From contig CAMCHO010000002.1 of the NCBI GenBank assembly GCA_945874455.1, positions 28,155 to 92,154 on the forward strand: a stretch of 64,000 nt of DNA, in the 5' to 3' direction. This stretch comes from Opitutus sp. GAS368 (GTDB lineage Bacteria; Verrucomicrobiota; Verrucomicrobiia; Opitutales; Opitutaceae). Position 1 is the first letter of the stretch; each line of letters begins with the position of its first letter. This document shows, one piece after another, positions 49,238-58,056 of this stretch. The notes under the pieces were generated by a model, which saw only the letters and a list, made by a program, of their open reading frames with translations, searched no databases and was not told the origin of the DNA. A program made the position numbers and the translations under genes.

Positions 49238-50680
49238 ATGAATTATTTTCCGACTCCGTTTCAAACCCGCCGCGCGTTTCTTGGACGCGTCTCGCACGGC
49301 GTTGGCGCGGTCGCGCTGGCTTCGCTGCTCGAAAAATCATCGTCACTCCACGCGGCGTCGGCGCGCCCGGCGGCCCGCGGGGTGGTGTACCCACTCCCGC
49401 TGCCGCAAAAGGCCAAACGCGTGATCTGGCTGACGATGGCGGGCGGCCCGTCGCAGTTTGAGACCTTCGATCCGAAGCCGAAGCTCGCGGAATTACACGG
49501 CGAGGCGATGCCGGAGAGTCTGACGCGCGGACAACAGCTCGCCCAGTTGCAGGGGCAACGACTCGTTTGTCACGCGCCGCAGTTTCCATTCGCAAAATTT
49601 GGGAAAAATCAGACGGAGATCTGCTCCCTCTTTCCGCACATCGGCTCTGTCGTGGACGATATTTGTATCATTCGTTCGATGACGACGGACGCGATCAACC
49701 ACGACCCGGCTCACATGTTCATGAACACTGGCTCGCAGATCGCGGGGCGTCCGAGCATGGGGGCATGGGTGAACTACGGGCTCGGCAGTGAGGCGGAAAA
49801 TCTGCCGGGATTTGTGGTGATGGTGTCCACGGGCCCGGGTCGCTCGCCGCAACCGATCGCGACGCGGCAATGGAGCAGCGGGTTCTTGCCGAGCCGTTTT
49901 CAAGGTGTGCAGCTGAACGGTCGCGGCGACGCCGTGCACTACCTCACCAATCCCGGCCGCGTTTCGCGTGCGCAGCAGGGTGCCGACGTGCAGGCGATCA
50001 CGGCGTTGAACCGCCAACACGACGCCTTCGTGCACGACCCCGAGATCGCGACCCGCATCGCGCAATATGAGATGGCGTTCCAGATGCAGGCGAGCGTGCC
50101 CGAGCTGACGGATCTGCGCGGCGAGGACGCGCGCACCCTGGCACTTTACGGCTGCACGCCCGGTGACGGTTCGTTTGCCGCGAACTGCCTGCTCGCGCGT
50201 CGTCTTGCGGAGCGCGGCGTGCGTTTTATCCAGCTCTACCACCGCGATTGGGATCACCACAGTCTGCTGAAGGAGGAGTTGCCGCTCCGCGCCAAGGAGG
50301 TCGACCAAGCCTGCGCCGCGCTCCTTACCGATCTCAAGCAGCGGGGGATGCTCGATGACACCCTCGTCGTGTGGACCGGCGAGTTTGGGCGCACGCCGAT
50401 GTCGCAGGGCAACAAAGGCACCGTCGGCCGTGACCACCATAACAAGTCGATGTCGATGTGGCTCGCTGGCGGCGGTGTGCAGCGCGGTCGGGTTTATGGA
50501 GCGACGGACGAACTCGGCTACGCCGCGATGGAAAACATCTGCACCGTCCACGACCTCCACGCGACGATGCTGCACCAGCTCGGCATCCGCCCCGACGCGT
50601 TCACGGTGAAGTTTCAAGGGCTCGACGCGAAACTCACCGGCGTGGAAGGCGGCGGAGTGATCGAGGGGATTTTGGCCTGA
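49238..50680 (+). CDS. DUF1501 protein (pair 2)
   Basis: VIWLTMAGGPSQFETFDPKPKLAELHG; IIRSMTTDAINHDPAHMFMNTG; WTGEFGRTPMSQGNKGTVGRDHHNKSMSMWLAGGG. Confidence 0.93.
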   Translation: MNYFPTPFQTRRAFLGRVSHGVGAVALASLLEKSSSLHAASARPAARGVVYPLPLPQKAKRVIWLTMAGGPSQFETFDPKPKLAELHGEAMPESLTRGQQLAQLQGQRLVCHAPQFPFAKFGKNQTEICSLFPHIGSVVDDICIIRSMTTDAINHDPAHMFMNTGSQIAGRPSMGAWVNYGLGSEAENLPGFVVMVSTGPGRSPQPIATRQWSSGFLPSRFQGVQLNGRGDAVHYLTNPGRVSRAQQGADVQAITALNRQHDAFVHDPEIATRIAQYEMAFQMQASVPELTDLRGEDARTLALYGCTPGDGSFAANCLLARRLAERGVRFIQLYHRDWDHHSLLKEELPLRAKEVDQACAALLTDLKQRGMLDDTLVVWTGEFGRTPMSQGNKGTVGRDHHNKSMSMWLAGGGVQRGRVYGATDELGYAAMENICTVHDLHATMLHQLGIRPDAFTVKFQGLDAKLTGVEGGGVIEGILA

Positions 50681-50829
50681 ACGGTGTCCGGAAACGGAGG
50701 CGTTGGGGAAAAGGAAAGGTCTTCGGCGCCAGCGGCAGACGTCTGTCAGCAGACGAGGGCTTGCTACGCGGCCTTGGGGGTATTCGCTTGGGAACGTCGT
50801 CTTAAGGTATCGTCTGAACATTTCCCCCG

Positions 50830-53800
50830 ATGCGTCGTCTCGTTTTCCTCCTTGCCCCCGTGTTGATGGTGACGGCGGGTGCCGTTCGTTCGGCTACGCC
50901 TGCCGCGCCCAAGCTTTCGTTTAACACGCATATTCAGCCGATCCTCGCGGAGAACTGCTATGCGTGCCACGGCATCGACGCGGCGGCGCGCAAGGCGGAG
51001 TTGCGGCTCGACCGCTTTGAGTCGGCCACCGCGAAGCGCAAGGATGGCGCCCCGGCGATTGTGCCCGGCAAGCCCGAGGCCAGTCCGCTCCTCGAGCGGA
51101 TCACCTCGAAGGATGAAAAGAAAATCATGCCGCCGCCCGAGAGTCACAAAACCCTCAAACCCGAGGAAATCGCCGCCTTGCGACGGTGGATCGCCGAGGG
51201 CGCGGGGTATGAGCAACACTGGTCGTTCATCCCGCCGATCCGCCCCGCGGTGCCCACGGTCGCGCGGGCGCAGGCGAAGGGCGTGCGCAATCCGATCGAT
51301 GCCTTTGTCATCGCGCGACAGGCTCAAAATGGACTCACGCCGGCCGCGGAAGCAGACCGGCGCACCTTGATCCGTCGGGTGACACTCGACCTGACCGGGA
51401 TCGTGCCGACGTCAGCGGACGTCGAAGCGTTTGTTGCGGATCAGTTACCCGGGGCTTATGAACGCGTGGTGGATCGGCTGTTCGCGAGTCCCCGCTTTGG
51501 CGAACACCGCGCGCGCTACTGGCTCGACTACGTGCGCTACGCGGACACGCACGGTATCCACTTCGATAACTACCGGGCGATTTGGCCGTATCGCGATTAC
51601 GTGATCGGTGCATTCAACACGAACAAACGCTTCGACACGTTTGTGCGTGAGCAACTCGCCGGCGATTTGTTGCCGGCCCGCACGCTCGACCAATTGGCGG
51701 CGACGGGTTTCGTGCGCTGCAATCCCACGACCAACGAGGGCGGCACGATCACCGAGGAAGTGTATGTGAACCAAACCCGCGATCGTGTGGAGGCGTTTGG
51801 GGCGACCTTTCTCGGGCTGACCACGGGTTGTGCCGCGTGCCACGACCACAAGTTCGATCCGCTTTCGCAAAAGGACCACTATGGTCTGGCCGCGTTTCTG
51901 GGGAACACGCTGGAGAAACCATGGGATCTCAATATCGCGGAGCCGTTCCCGGTGCTGCGGCTGCCGAAGCCGGAAATGAAGGCGGCGGCGGAGTTCGTGC
52001 TCGGGCAGAAGGCCGGCTTGCAGGAAAAACTGGAGGCCCGGCGCGAGCGGTCGCGTGAACTCACGGCGGCCTGGCTCGCGGCCGGCAACCGGCCGAAGCC
52101 GGTCGATGCGACCGGGCTCGAGCTGCGTCTCCGCCTCGACGAGGCGCAGGGCGATGTGCTGAAAAATTCCGCCCCCAAAGCGAAAGTGGCCGAGTTTAAA
52201 GCGGACACGAATCCCTTAGTTTGGGGTGAGAGCACCTGGTTCTGGCCCACGATGCGAATGGACATTCTATCGCGGATTAATTTGGGCGATCACGGCGATG
52301 TCGAGGCGGGTGATAAGTTTTCCGCCGGGGGCTGGCTGTTCCTCCGCGCGAAGCCCGGCGGCGGTGCGCGCACCGGCACGGGCAATGGCTCGCTGCTGGC
52401 CAAAATGGGCGATGAAAAACGCCGCGGTGGTGCGGGTTGGGACATCGCGCAGGAGGCCTTGCAGATCATCGTGAGCCTCACCCCCGCGCCCACGCCGTCG
52501 ACGCAGACGGAGATGATTACCGAAATGGCCCCGCCGGTGGCGGCCCCGCGGGCGGCTAAAAAGGGCAAAGCGGGCTCCAATCCCCGGGCCATCGCGGCCG
52601 CTCCCGCCCAGCGCGGCATTCAAATCGCGACCAAGCTCGGCCAGTTTACGCGCGACGAATGGGTGCACCTCTTTGTCACCTACGACGGCTCGCGCAAAGG
52701 CACGGGGGTGAAAATTTATCTCAACGGAAAACTGGCGGAGACTGAGGTTAAAATCGATGCGATGGGAGCGAAGGATTCCATTCGCACGGATGCCGCCATG
52801 CACCTCGGCCGCCGCGATGATTACAATCCCATGCGCGAAACTCGCTTTCAGGACGTGCGTTTCTACAAACGCGCGCTGGCGCCCGCGGAAGTCGCGCGCC
52901 TCTCCTATGAGGATGTGGCGAGTGAGATCGTGGCGCGCCAGCCGGATGCGGCGAAGTGGACGACGGAGGAGAAGTTTGTCGTCGCCGATCGTTTTTTCCT
53001 AGGGGAAAAGGACGCTGAGACGATCGCCTTGGCCGCAGCGGTCGCGACGCACGACCAAGCGTTTGACGCCCTCACCAAGGACGGTGCGGCGACTCTGATC
53101 GCGATCGAGAAGCCGACGCCGGCCTTTGCGGATGTCCTGAAGCGCGGCGACTACTTCGCCCGCCTGGAGCGGGTGGAGCCGACGGTGCCCCATTTTATGA
53201 GCGACCTGCCGGCCGGCTCGCCGCGGAACCGCCGCGGGCTCGCTGAATGGTTGCTCGCGCCGACGCAGCCGCTGATGGCGCGGGTGACGGTGAATCGCAT
53301 GTGGCAGGAAGTATTTGGGCGCGGGCTCGTCGAGAGCGCCGGGGATTTTGGAATTATGGGCGATCGTCCTTCGCATCCAGAATTGCTCGACTGGCTGGCG
53401 GTGGAATTTCGCGACGGCGGCTGGGACGTGAAGACGTTTTACCGGCTGCTCGTCACGTCCGCGACGTATCGCCAGACGGCGGTGGCGACGCCGGAGCACC
53501 TCGCCAAGGATGCGAGTAACAAACTGCTCGCGCGCGGGCCGCGGTTCCGGATGGATGGCGAAATGTTGCGCGACAGCGCCCTCGCCACGGCCGGGCTGCT
53601 CGTGGAGAAGGTCGGCGGACCGTCGGTGAAGCCTTACCAACCCGAGGGGATTTGGGAGGAAGTCGCGATGCCCGGATCGACCACGCGGACCTACGTGCCC
53701 GACAAGGGCGAAGGCCTCTACCGGCGCAGCGTGTATACGTTTTGGAAACGCGCGTCGGCGCCGGCGTCGTTGGAGACCTTTGATGCGACCTCGCGCGAAG

Positions 53801-54171
53801 TCGTCTGCTCGCGTCGTGCGCGCACCAATACGCCGCTGCAGGCGTTTATAACCATGAACGATCCGCAGTGGGTCGAAGCGGCACGCAAGGTGGCCGAGCG
53901 CGCGATGCAGGCGGCGCCAACCACGCCCCAACGTCTCGATTTTATCGCCCGCCTGACCCTCGCCCGCCCGTTGGATGCGCGTGAGACGGCGGTGCTCACG
54001 AAAACCGCCGCGACGTTCCGCGCGAAATTTGCGGCGAGTGGAGACGACGCGAAAGCTATTCTCGCGGTAGGCGAGTCTCCCGCCGATCCCGCCCTGGCGG
54101 TTCATGAACTCGCGCAGTGGACCCTCGTCGCGAGTCAGTTCCTTAACCTCGACGAATTTCTGACCAAGTAG
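50830..54171 (+). CDS. PSCyt1/DUF1549/LamG/DUF1553 cytochrome protein (pair 3)
   Basis: ENCYACHGIDAAARKAELRLD; LTGIVPTSADVEAFV; GCAACHDHKFDPLSQKDHYGL; LamG-like insert; RVTVNRMWQEVFGRGLVESAGDFG. Confidence 0.93.
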   Translation: MRRLVFLLAPVLMVTAGAVRSATPAAPKLSFNTHIQPILAENCYACHGIDAAARKAELRLDRFESATAKRKDGAPAIVPGKPEASPLLERITSKDEKKIMPPPESHKTLKPEEIAALRRWIAEGAGYEQHWSFIPPIRPAVPTVARAQAKGVRNPIDAFVIARQAQNGLTPAAEADRRTLIRRVTLDLTGIVPTSADVEAFVADQLPGAYERVVDRLFASPRFGEHRARYWLDYVRYADTHGIHFDNYRAIWPYRDYVIGAFNTNKRFDTFVREQLAGDLLPARTLDQLAATGFVRCNPTTNEGGTITEEVYVNQTRDRVEAFGATFLGLTTGCAACHDHKFDPLSQKDHYGLAAFLGNTLEKPWDLNIAEPFPVLRLPKPEMKAAAEFVLGQKAGLQEKLEARRERSRELTAAWLAAGNRPKPVDATGLELRLRLDEAQGDVLKNSAPKAKVAEFKADTNPLVWGESTWFWPTMRMDILSRINLGDHGDVEAGDKFSAGGWLFLRAKPGGGARTGTGNGSLLAKMGDEKRRGGAGWDIAQEALQIIVSLTPAPTPSTQTEMITEMAPPVAAPRAAKKGKAGSNPRAIAAAPAQRGIQIATKLGQFTRDEWVHLFVTYDGSRKGTGVKIYLNGKLAETEVKIDAMGAKDSIRTDAAMHLGRRDDYNPMRETRFQDVRFYKRALAPAEVARLSYEDVASEIVARQPDAAKWTTEEKFVVADRFFLGEKDAETIALAAAVATHDQAFDALTKDGAATLIAIEKPTPAFADVLKRGDYFARLERVEPTVPHFMSDLPAGSPRNRRGLAEWLLAPTQPLMARVTVNRMWQEVFGRGLVESAGDFGIMGDRPSHPELLDWLAVEFRDGGWDVKTFYRLLVTSATYRQTAVATPEHLAKDASNKLLARGPRFRMDGEMLRDSALATAGLLVEKVGGPSVKPYQPEGIWEEVAMPGSTTRTYVPDKGEGLYRRSVYTFWKRASAPASLETFDATSREVVCSRRARTNTPLQAFITMNDPQWVEAARKVAERAMQAAPTTPQRLDFIARLTLARPLDARETAVLTKTAATFRAKFAASGDDAKAILAVGESPADPALAVHELAQWTLVASQFLNLDEFLTK

Positions 54172-54223
54172 GACGGATTTCATTCCGCCATTCTCTACGC
54201 CCGATGGCGGACTGAAGTCCGCC
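54172..54223. repeat. Second REP-like family, inverted pair
   Basis: GACGGATTTCATTCCGCC…GGCGGACTGAAGTCCGCC between DUF1553 stop and DUF1501 start. Confidence 0.75.
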
Positions 54224-54234
54224 CACCTCACTCC

Positions 54235-55782
54235 ATGAATCCCTCATCTCCCGATCATCACCTCTGCTCCGATCACTGCGGAGAGAATCCGACTGTGTGG
54301 GATTTGCCGCACGTGCCGCTCGGCTTGAAACGCGAATGGCTCGATCTGGAGACGCGCCGGCACTTCCTTGGGCAAGGAGTGAAAGCGCTCGGTTGGGCGG
54401 GGCTCGCGACGCTCCTCGGTCGCTCGGCGCCCAATCTGTTGGCGAATGCACCGATCCCCGGAGCGCCCGCGATGCTGCCGCACTATGCGCCGAAAGCGAA
54501 ACGCGCGATCTACCTCTTCATGGCGGGCTCGCCCTCGCAGATTGAGACGTGGGACTACAAGCCGACCCTCGCTGATTTGTTCGACAAGGATCTGCCGGAG
54601 TCTGTGCGCGGCGGCCAGACGCTCACGGGCATGACGGCGAGTCAGACGCGTTTTCCGATTGCACCGAGTCTCTACAAATTTGCCCGGCAGGGGAAAGCGG
54701 GCCGCTTCGTGTCGGAGCTCTTCCCCTACACCGCAAAAGTTTCCGACGAACTGTGCGTGATCAAGTCGCTCCATACCGATGCGATCAATCACGAGCCGGC
54801 GATCCTGCAATTGACGACCGGCAATATGTTTCCCGGCAAGCCGTCGATCGGTTCGTGGCTCTCCTATGGGCTCGGTGCGATGAATGCCGAGCTGCCGACG
54901 TTTGTCGTTATGACCTCGAAGATGCCGCACCGGACGAATGTGCAGGCGCTCTCGAACCGGTTGTGGTCCTCGGGGTTTCTTTCGCCCGAGCATGCGGCGG
55001 TGGCCTTGCGTTCGGGCAGCGATCCCGTGCTGTACCTCAACAATCCGAAGGGCATCGCCAGCGATGTGCGGCGCGCGATGATCGACGGGGTCAACGACCT
55101 GAACCGCCAGCTGTTCGAGCGGGTCGGCGATCCGGAGATCAACGCGCGGATTTCCCAATACGAGATGGCGTTTCGCATGCAGACGTCGGTGCCGGAGCTG
55201 ACCGATTTTTCCAACGAACCGCAATCCACCTGGGATCTTTACGGTCCGAAGGCGAAGGAGCCCGGCACGTTTGCCTACAACTGTCTGATGGCGCGACGCC
55301 TCGCGGAACGCGGCGTGCGCTTTACGCAAATTTTCCTGCGCAGTTGGGACCAGCACAGCCGCCTGCCGACCAATATTAAACTGATGGCCGAGGACTCGGA
55401 CCAGCCGACCTACGCGCTCGTCACCGATCTCAAGCGGCGCGGCCTGTTGGACGACACCGTGGTGATTTGGGGCGGCGAGTTTGGCCGCACGGTTTACTCG
55501 CAAGGCGCGTTGACGCCGGATAATTACGGCCGCGATCACCATCCCCGCTGCTTCAGCATGTGGATGGCGGGTGGCGGCGTGAAGCCCGGTATTTCCTACG
55601 GCGAGACGGACGATTTTTCCTATAACATCGTGAAAAACCCGATGCATATCCGCGACCTGCACGCCACGATTCTCCATCTCTTCGGCCTCGATCATAATAA
55701 GCTCTCGTTCAAGTTTCAGGGCCTCGATCAAAAACTCACGGGCGTCCTGCCCTCGAAAGTCATCAATGACCTCCTGGCTTAG
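54235..55782 (+). CDS. DUF1501 protein (pair 3)
   Basis: AIYLFMAGSPSQIETWDYKPTLADLFDKDLPESV; IKSLHTDAINHEPA; WGGEFGRTVYSQGALTPDNYGRDHHPRCFSMWMAGGG. Confidence 0.93.
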   Translation: MNPSSPDHHLCSDHCGENPTVWDLPHVPLGLKREWLDLETRRHFLGQGVKALGWAGLATLLGRSAPNLLANAPIPGAPAMLPHYAPKAKRAIYLFMAGSPSQIETWDYKPTLADLFDKDLPESVRGGQTLTGMTASQTRFPIAPSLYKFARQGKAGRFVSELFPYTAKVSDELCVIKSLHTDAINHEPAILQLTTGNMFPGKPSIGSWLSYGLGAMNAELPTFVVMTSKMPHRTNVQALSNRLWSSGFLSPEHAAVALRSGSDPVLYLNNPKGIASDVRRAMIDGVNDLNRQLFERVGDPEINARISQYEMAFRMQTSVPELTDFSNEPQSTWDLYGPKAKEPGTFAYNCLMARRLAERGVRFTQIFLRSWDQHSRLPTNIKLMAEDSDQPTYALVTDLKRRGLLDDTVVIWGGEFGRTVYSQGALTPDNYGRDHHPRCFSMWMAGGGVKPGISYGETDDFSYNIVKNPMHIRDLHATILHLFGLDHNKLSFKFQGLDQKLTGVLPSKVINDLLA

Positions 55783-56764
55783 TCGTGCATTTTCTGTGGC
55801 CCGCTTCGTGAGAAGCGGGAAGGCAGCGCTGTTTTCTGTGGCCCGCTTCGTGAGAAGCGGGACGGCAGCGTCCTCAGCTCGTCGTCCGTCCCTGCTCTCA
55901 CGAGCAGGGCTACTAGGAGTCGCGTCTTTGGTCATCGCGGTGTCTTCGTCGCGAGCTGAAGACACGTTTTTCGCGCAGCGGGTCGCGCCGATTTTCGAGG
56001 AGAAGTGTGTCGCCTGCCACGGAGAGAAAAAACAAAAGGGGAAGTTGCGTCTCGATAGTTTCGCCCAGCTCATGCGCGGCGGTGAAGGCGGCGGCGTGGT
56101 GAAAGCCGGCGCGCCGAAGGCAAGTGAACTCTTCATTCGCGTGACGATGGACCCCACGGACGAAGAGTTCATGCCGGCGGACAGCAAGCCGCCCTTGACG
56201 CCTGATGAAGTGAAGGTGCTGGAAGTGTGGATTGCTGCAGGAGCGTCGGAGACGGCGCTGCTCTCTTCGATCAAGGGCGCTCCGGCGCTCGCCGCTCCGC
56301 AGGGGCCGACCGTCGCGCTCGCACCTGATTGGCATCCGCGCGCGTTGCAGATCGCCCAGCTTGAAAAGACGCTCGGGCTGCGGCTCGTGCCGCGTTCTCA
56401 CGTACCGACCGATGGACTCGTGCTCCGCACGGCGAGTTCGCCCGGACGTTGTGATGATGCCGCCCTCGCCCAGCTCGCGTCGGTGGCCGATCTCATCGTC
56501 GAGGCAGAACTCGCGCGCACCCAGATCACCGATGCCGGCCTGACCGCGATCGCCGCCTTCGCCAATCTTCGCGCGCTCGACTTGACGCGCACGGCGGTGA
56601 CCTCGGCGGGTGTGGGAAAGCTCGTGGTGTTGAAAAAACTCGAATCGATCAACCTGACGTCAACCGCGGTGGACGATGCGGGTGTCGCGCCACTGCGTTC
56701 AGTGGCGTCTTTGAAAAACGTGTGGACCTTCGATACGAAGGTTTCGCCGCCTGGGCCGCGTTAG
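55766..56764 (+). CDS. PSCyt1 c-type cytochrome fused to leucine-rich-repeat-like segment
   Basis: EEKCVACHGEKKQKGKLRLDSFAQLMRGGEGG…; then ITDAGLTAIAAFANLRALDLTRTAVTSAGVGKLVVLKKLESINLTSTAVDDAGVAPL. Start uncertain. Confidence 0.75.
   Translation: MTSWLSRAFSVARFVRSGKAALFSVARFVRSGTAASSARRPSLLSRAGLLGVASLVIAVSSSRAEDTFFAQRVAPIFEEKCVACHGEKKQKGKLRLDSFAQLMRGGEGGGVVKAGAPKASELFIRVTMDPTDEEFMPADSKPPLTPDEVKVLEVWIAAGASETALLSSIKGAPALAAPQGPTVALAPDWHPRALQIAQLEKTLGLRLVPRSHVPTDGLVLRTASSPGRCDDAALAQLASVADLIVEAELARTQITDAGLTAIAAFANLRALDLTRTAVTSAGVGKLVVLKKLESINLTSTAVDDAGVAPLRSVASLKNVWTFDTKVSPPGPR
55791..55914. repeat. REP-like palindrome cluster (two direct units plus one inverted)
   Basis: TTTCTGTGGCCCGCTTCGTGAGAAGCGGGA(A/C)GGCAGCG twice in tandem, then GTCCCTGCTCTCACGAGCAGGGCTAC. 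Confidence 0.85.
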
Positions 56765-56790
56765 CTGCGGGCAATCGAGCGGCGGCGCCG

Positions 56791-57108
56791 ATGACTGATA
56801 GGGGACTGGATTTTCAGGGGGATCGGGTCCGGGAGGGGTTTACCGAAGCCAAGACCGGCAAAAGTAAGAAAGACAAAGCCAAGGCCAAAGCTAAGGCCGC
56901 AGAACCCGTAGCCCCCAAGGCAGGCGACAACAAGGATCGCGGCGCCTTGTTCGACGGCCGCGATACGAACAAGGACGGCAAGCTGAACAAAGAAGAGTTC
57001 CTGATCCGCCAGAGCGACACCGAGCAAGCCGCTAAGAACTTCGTGGAATCCGACGAGGACAAGAGTGGCGACGTCAACCGCGAGGAATACGTCACCTCCG
57101 GCAATTAA
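56791..57108 (+). pseudogene. EF-hand protein, probably 5'-truncated at a repeat junction
   Basis: Two EF-hands (DGRDTNKDGKLNKEEF, ESDEDKSGDVNREEY); N-terminal codons lie inside the 47-bp repeat and there is no signal peptide. Confidence 0.6.
56794..56840. repeat. 47-bp direct repeat, left copy
   Basis: ACTGATAGGGGACTGGATTTTCAGGGGGATCGGGTCCGGGAGGGGTT identical to 63766-63812. Confidence 0.95.
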
Positions 57109-57114
57109 GCCGGG

Positions 57115-57984
57115 TCACTCCGAGCGCAGCCGATCCGTCTCGCGGGCGCGGAATTGCGACGGGGTCAATCCCGTGTGCTTCTTGAAGTCCTTGCTGAAGA
57201 AGTATCGGTCCGAATAGCCCACCTGTTCGGCGATCTCCTTGATGTCGTCGGCCGTATCGGCGAGGCGACGCTTCGCTTGGCTGATACGTTCGCGCCGCAG
57301 CCAATCGATCGGACTCGTACCGAAGGAGGTCTTAAAGACACGGGAGAAGTGGGTCGGGCTAAGGCCGGCAAGACGGGCTAGTGACGGCACCGTATGTTTC
57401 TCGAAATAGAAGAGCTGCATCTGCTCGACGCAGCGGGCGAGAGCCGGCGGGATTTTCGGCGTGAGTTCACCGGACTGCTGGCGGGCGCAGTAGGCCTGCG
57501 CGACCAGCTCCGCCACCTGGGCATGGATCAGCGCCGGCGAGGACGGAGCGCCTTCGGCAATAAGTCGGAACAGCTGCTTGAAGACCGGAGAAGCCTTGCG
57601 CAGGTCCATGCCAGAGATAACCGGAGTGCCGCGGACGCCGAGCAGATCGGATAACTGCGCCAGACGCGGACCCTCGGCACGGATCCAATAGACCTCCCAA
57701 GGGTCGTCTTGGACCGCGCCATGTTCGTGCGGGTGATGGCAGTTGATCCAGACCAAGTCGCCGCGGCGGACCTGATGCATCCGGCCGGCGATACGGGTCC
57801 ACCCCTTGCCGCGCAGGCAGAGAATGAGCTCATGTCCGGGGAAGTGGTCGCGCTTGATATGGTGCTCCGTGCCGGCGAGGAGATGCCCCGCACGAGGCAC
57901 GGTATAGAACACCTCCTGGTGCGACGGATTCGGGGTCGCGTAGAGCGAGATCGGGATGCGGTTGGCGACGGGGGTCTGAGCCAT
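57115..57984 (-). CDS. AraC family transcriptional regulator
   Basis: Cupin-like sensor (HELILCLRGKGWTRIAGRMHQVRRGDLVWINCHHPHEH) and double HTH (VPSLARLAGLSPTHFSRVFKTSFGTSPIDWLRRERISQAKRRLADTADDIKEIAEQVGYSDRYFFSKDFKKHTGLTPSQFR). Confidence 0.92.
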   Translation of the reverse strand: MAQTPVANRIPISLYATPNPSHQEVFYTVPRAGHLLAGTEHHIKRDHFPGHELILCLRGKGWTRIAGRMHQVRRGDLVWINCHHPHEHGAVQDDPWEVYWIRAEGPRLAQLSDLLGVRGTPVISGMDLRKASPVFKQLFRLIAEGAPSSPALIHAQVAELVAQAYCARQQSGELTPKIPPALARCVEQMQLFYFEKHTVPSLARLAGLSPTHFSRVFKTSFGTSPIDWLRRERISQAKRRLADTADDIKEIAEQVGYSDRYFFSKDFKKHTGLTPSQFRARETDRLRSE

Positions 57985-58056
57985 GGTAGGATAATACAAC
58001 CTGCCGGTCGCGGCTTGCCATTTAAAACTGCCGGCTTTGGCGTAGAATAACCCCAG

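Noticed and set aside
54244-56274. 676-aa minus-strand ORF opposite DUF1501 pair 3
   Set aside because: Same antisense GC-frame artefact.
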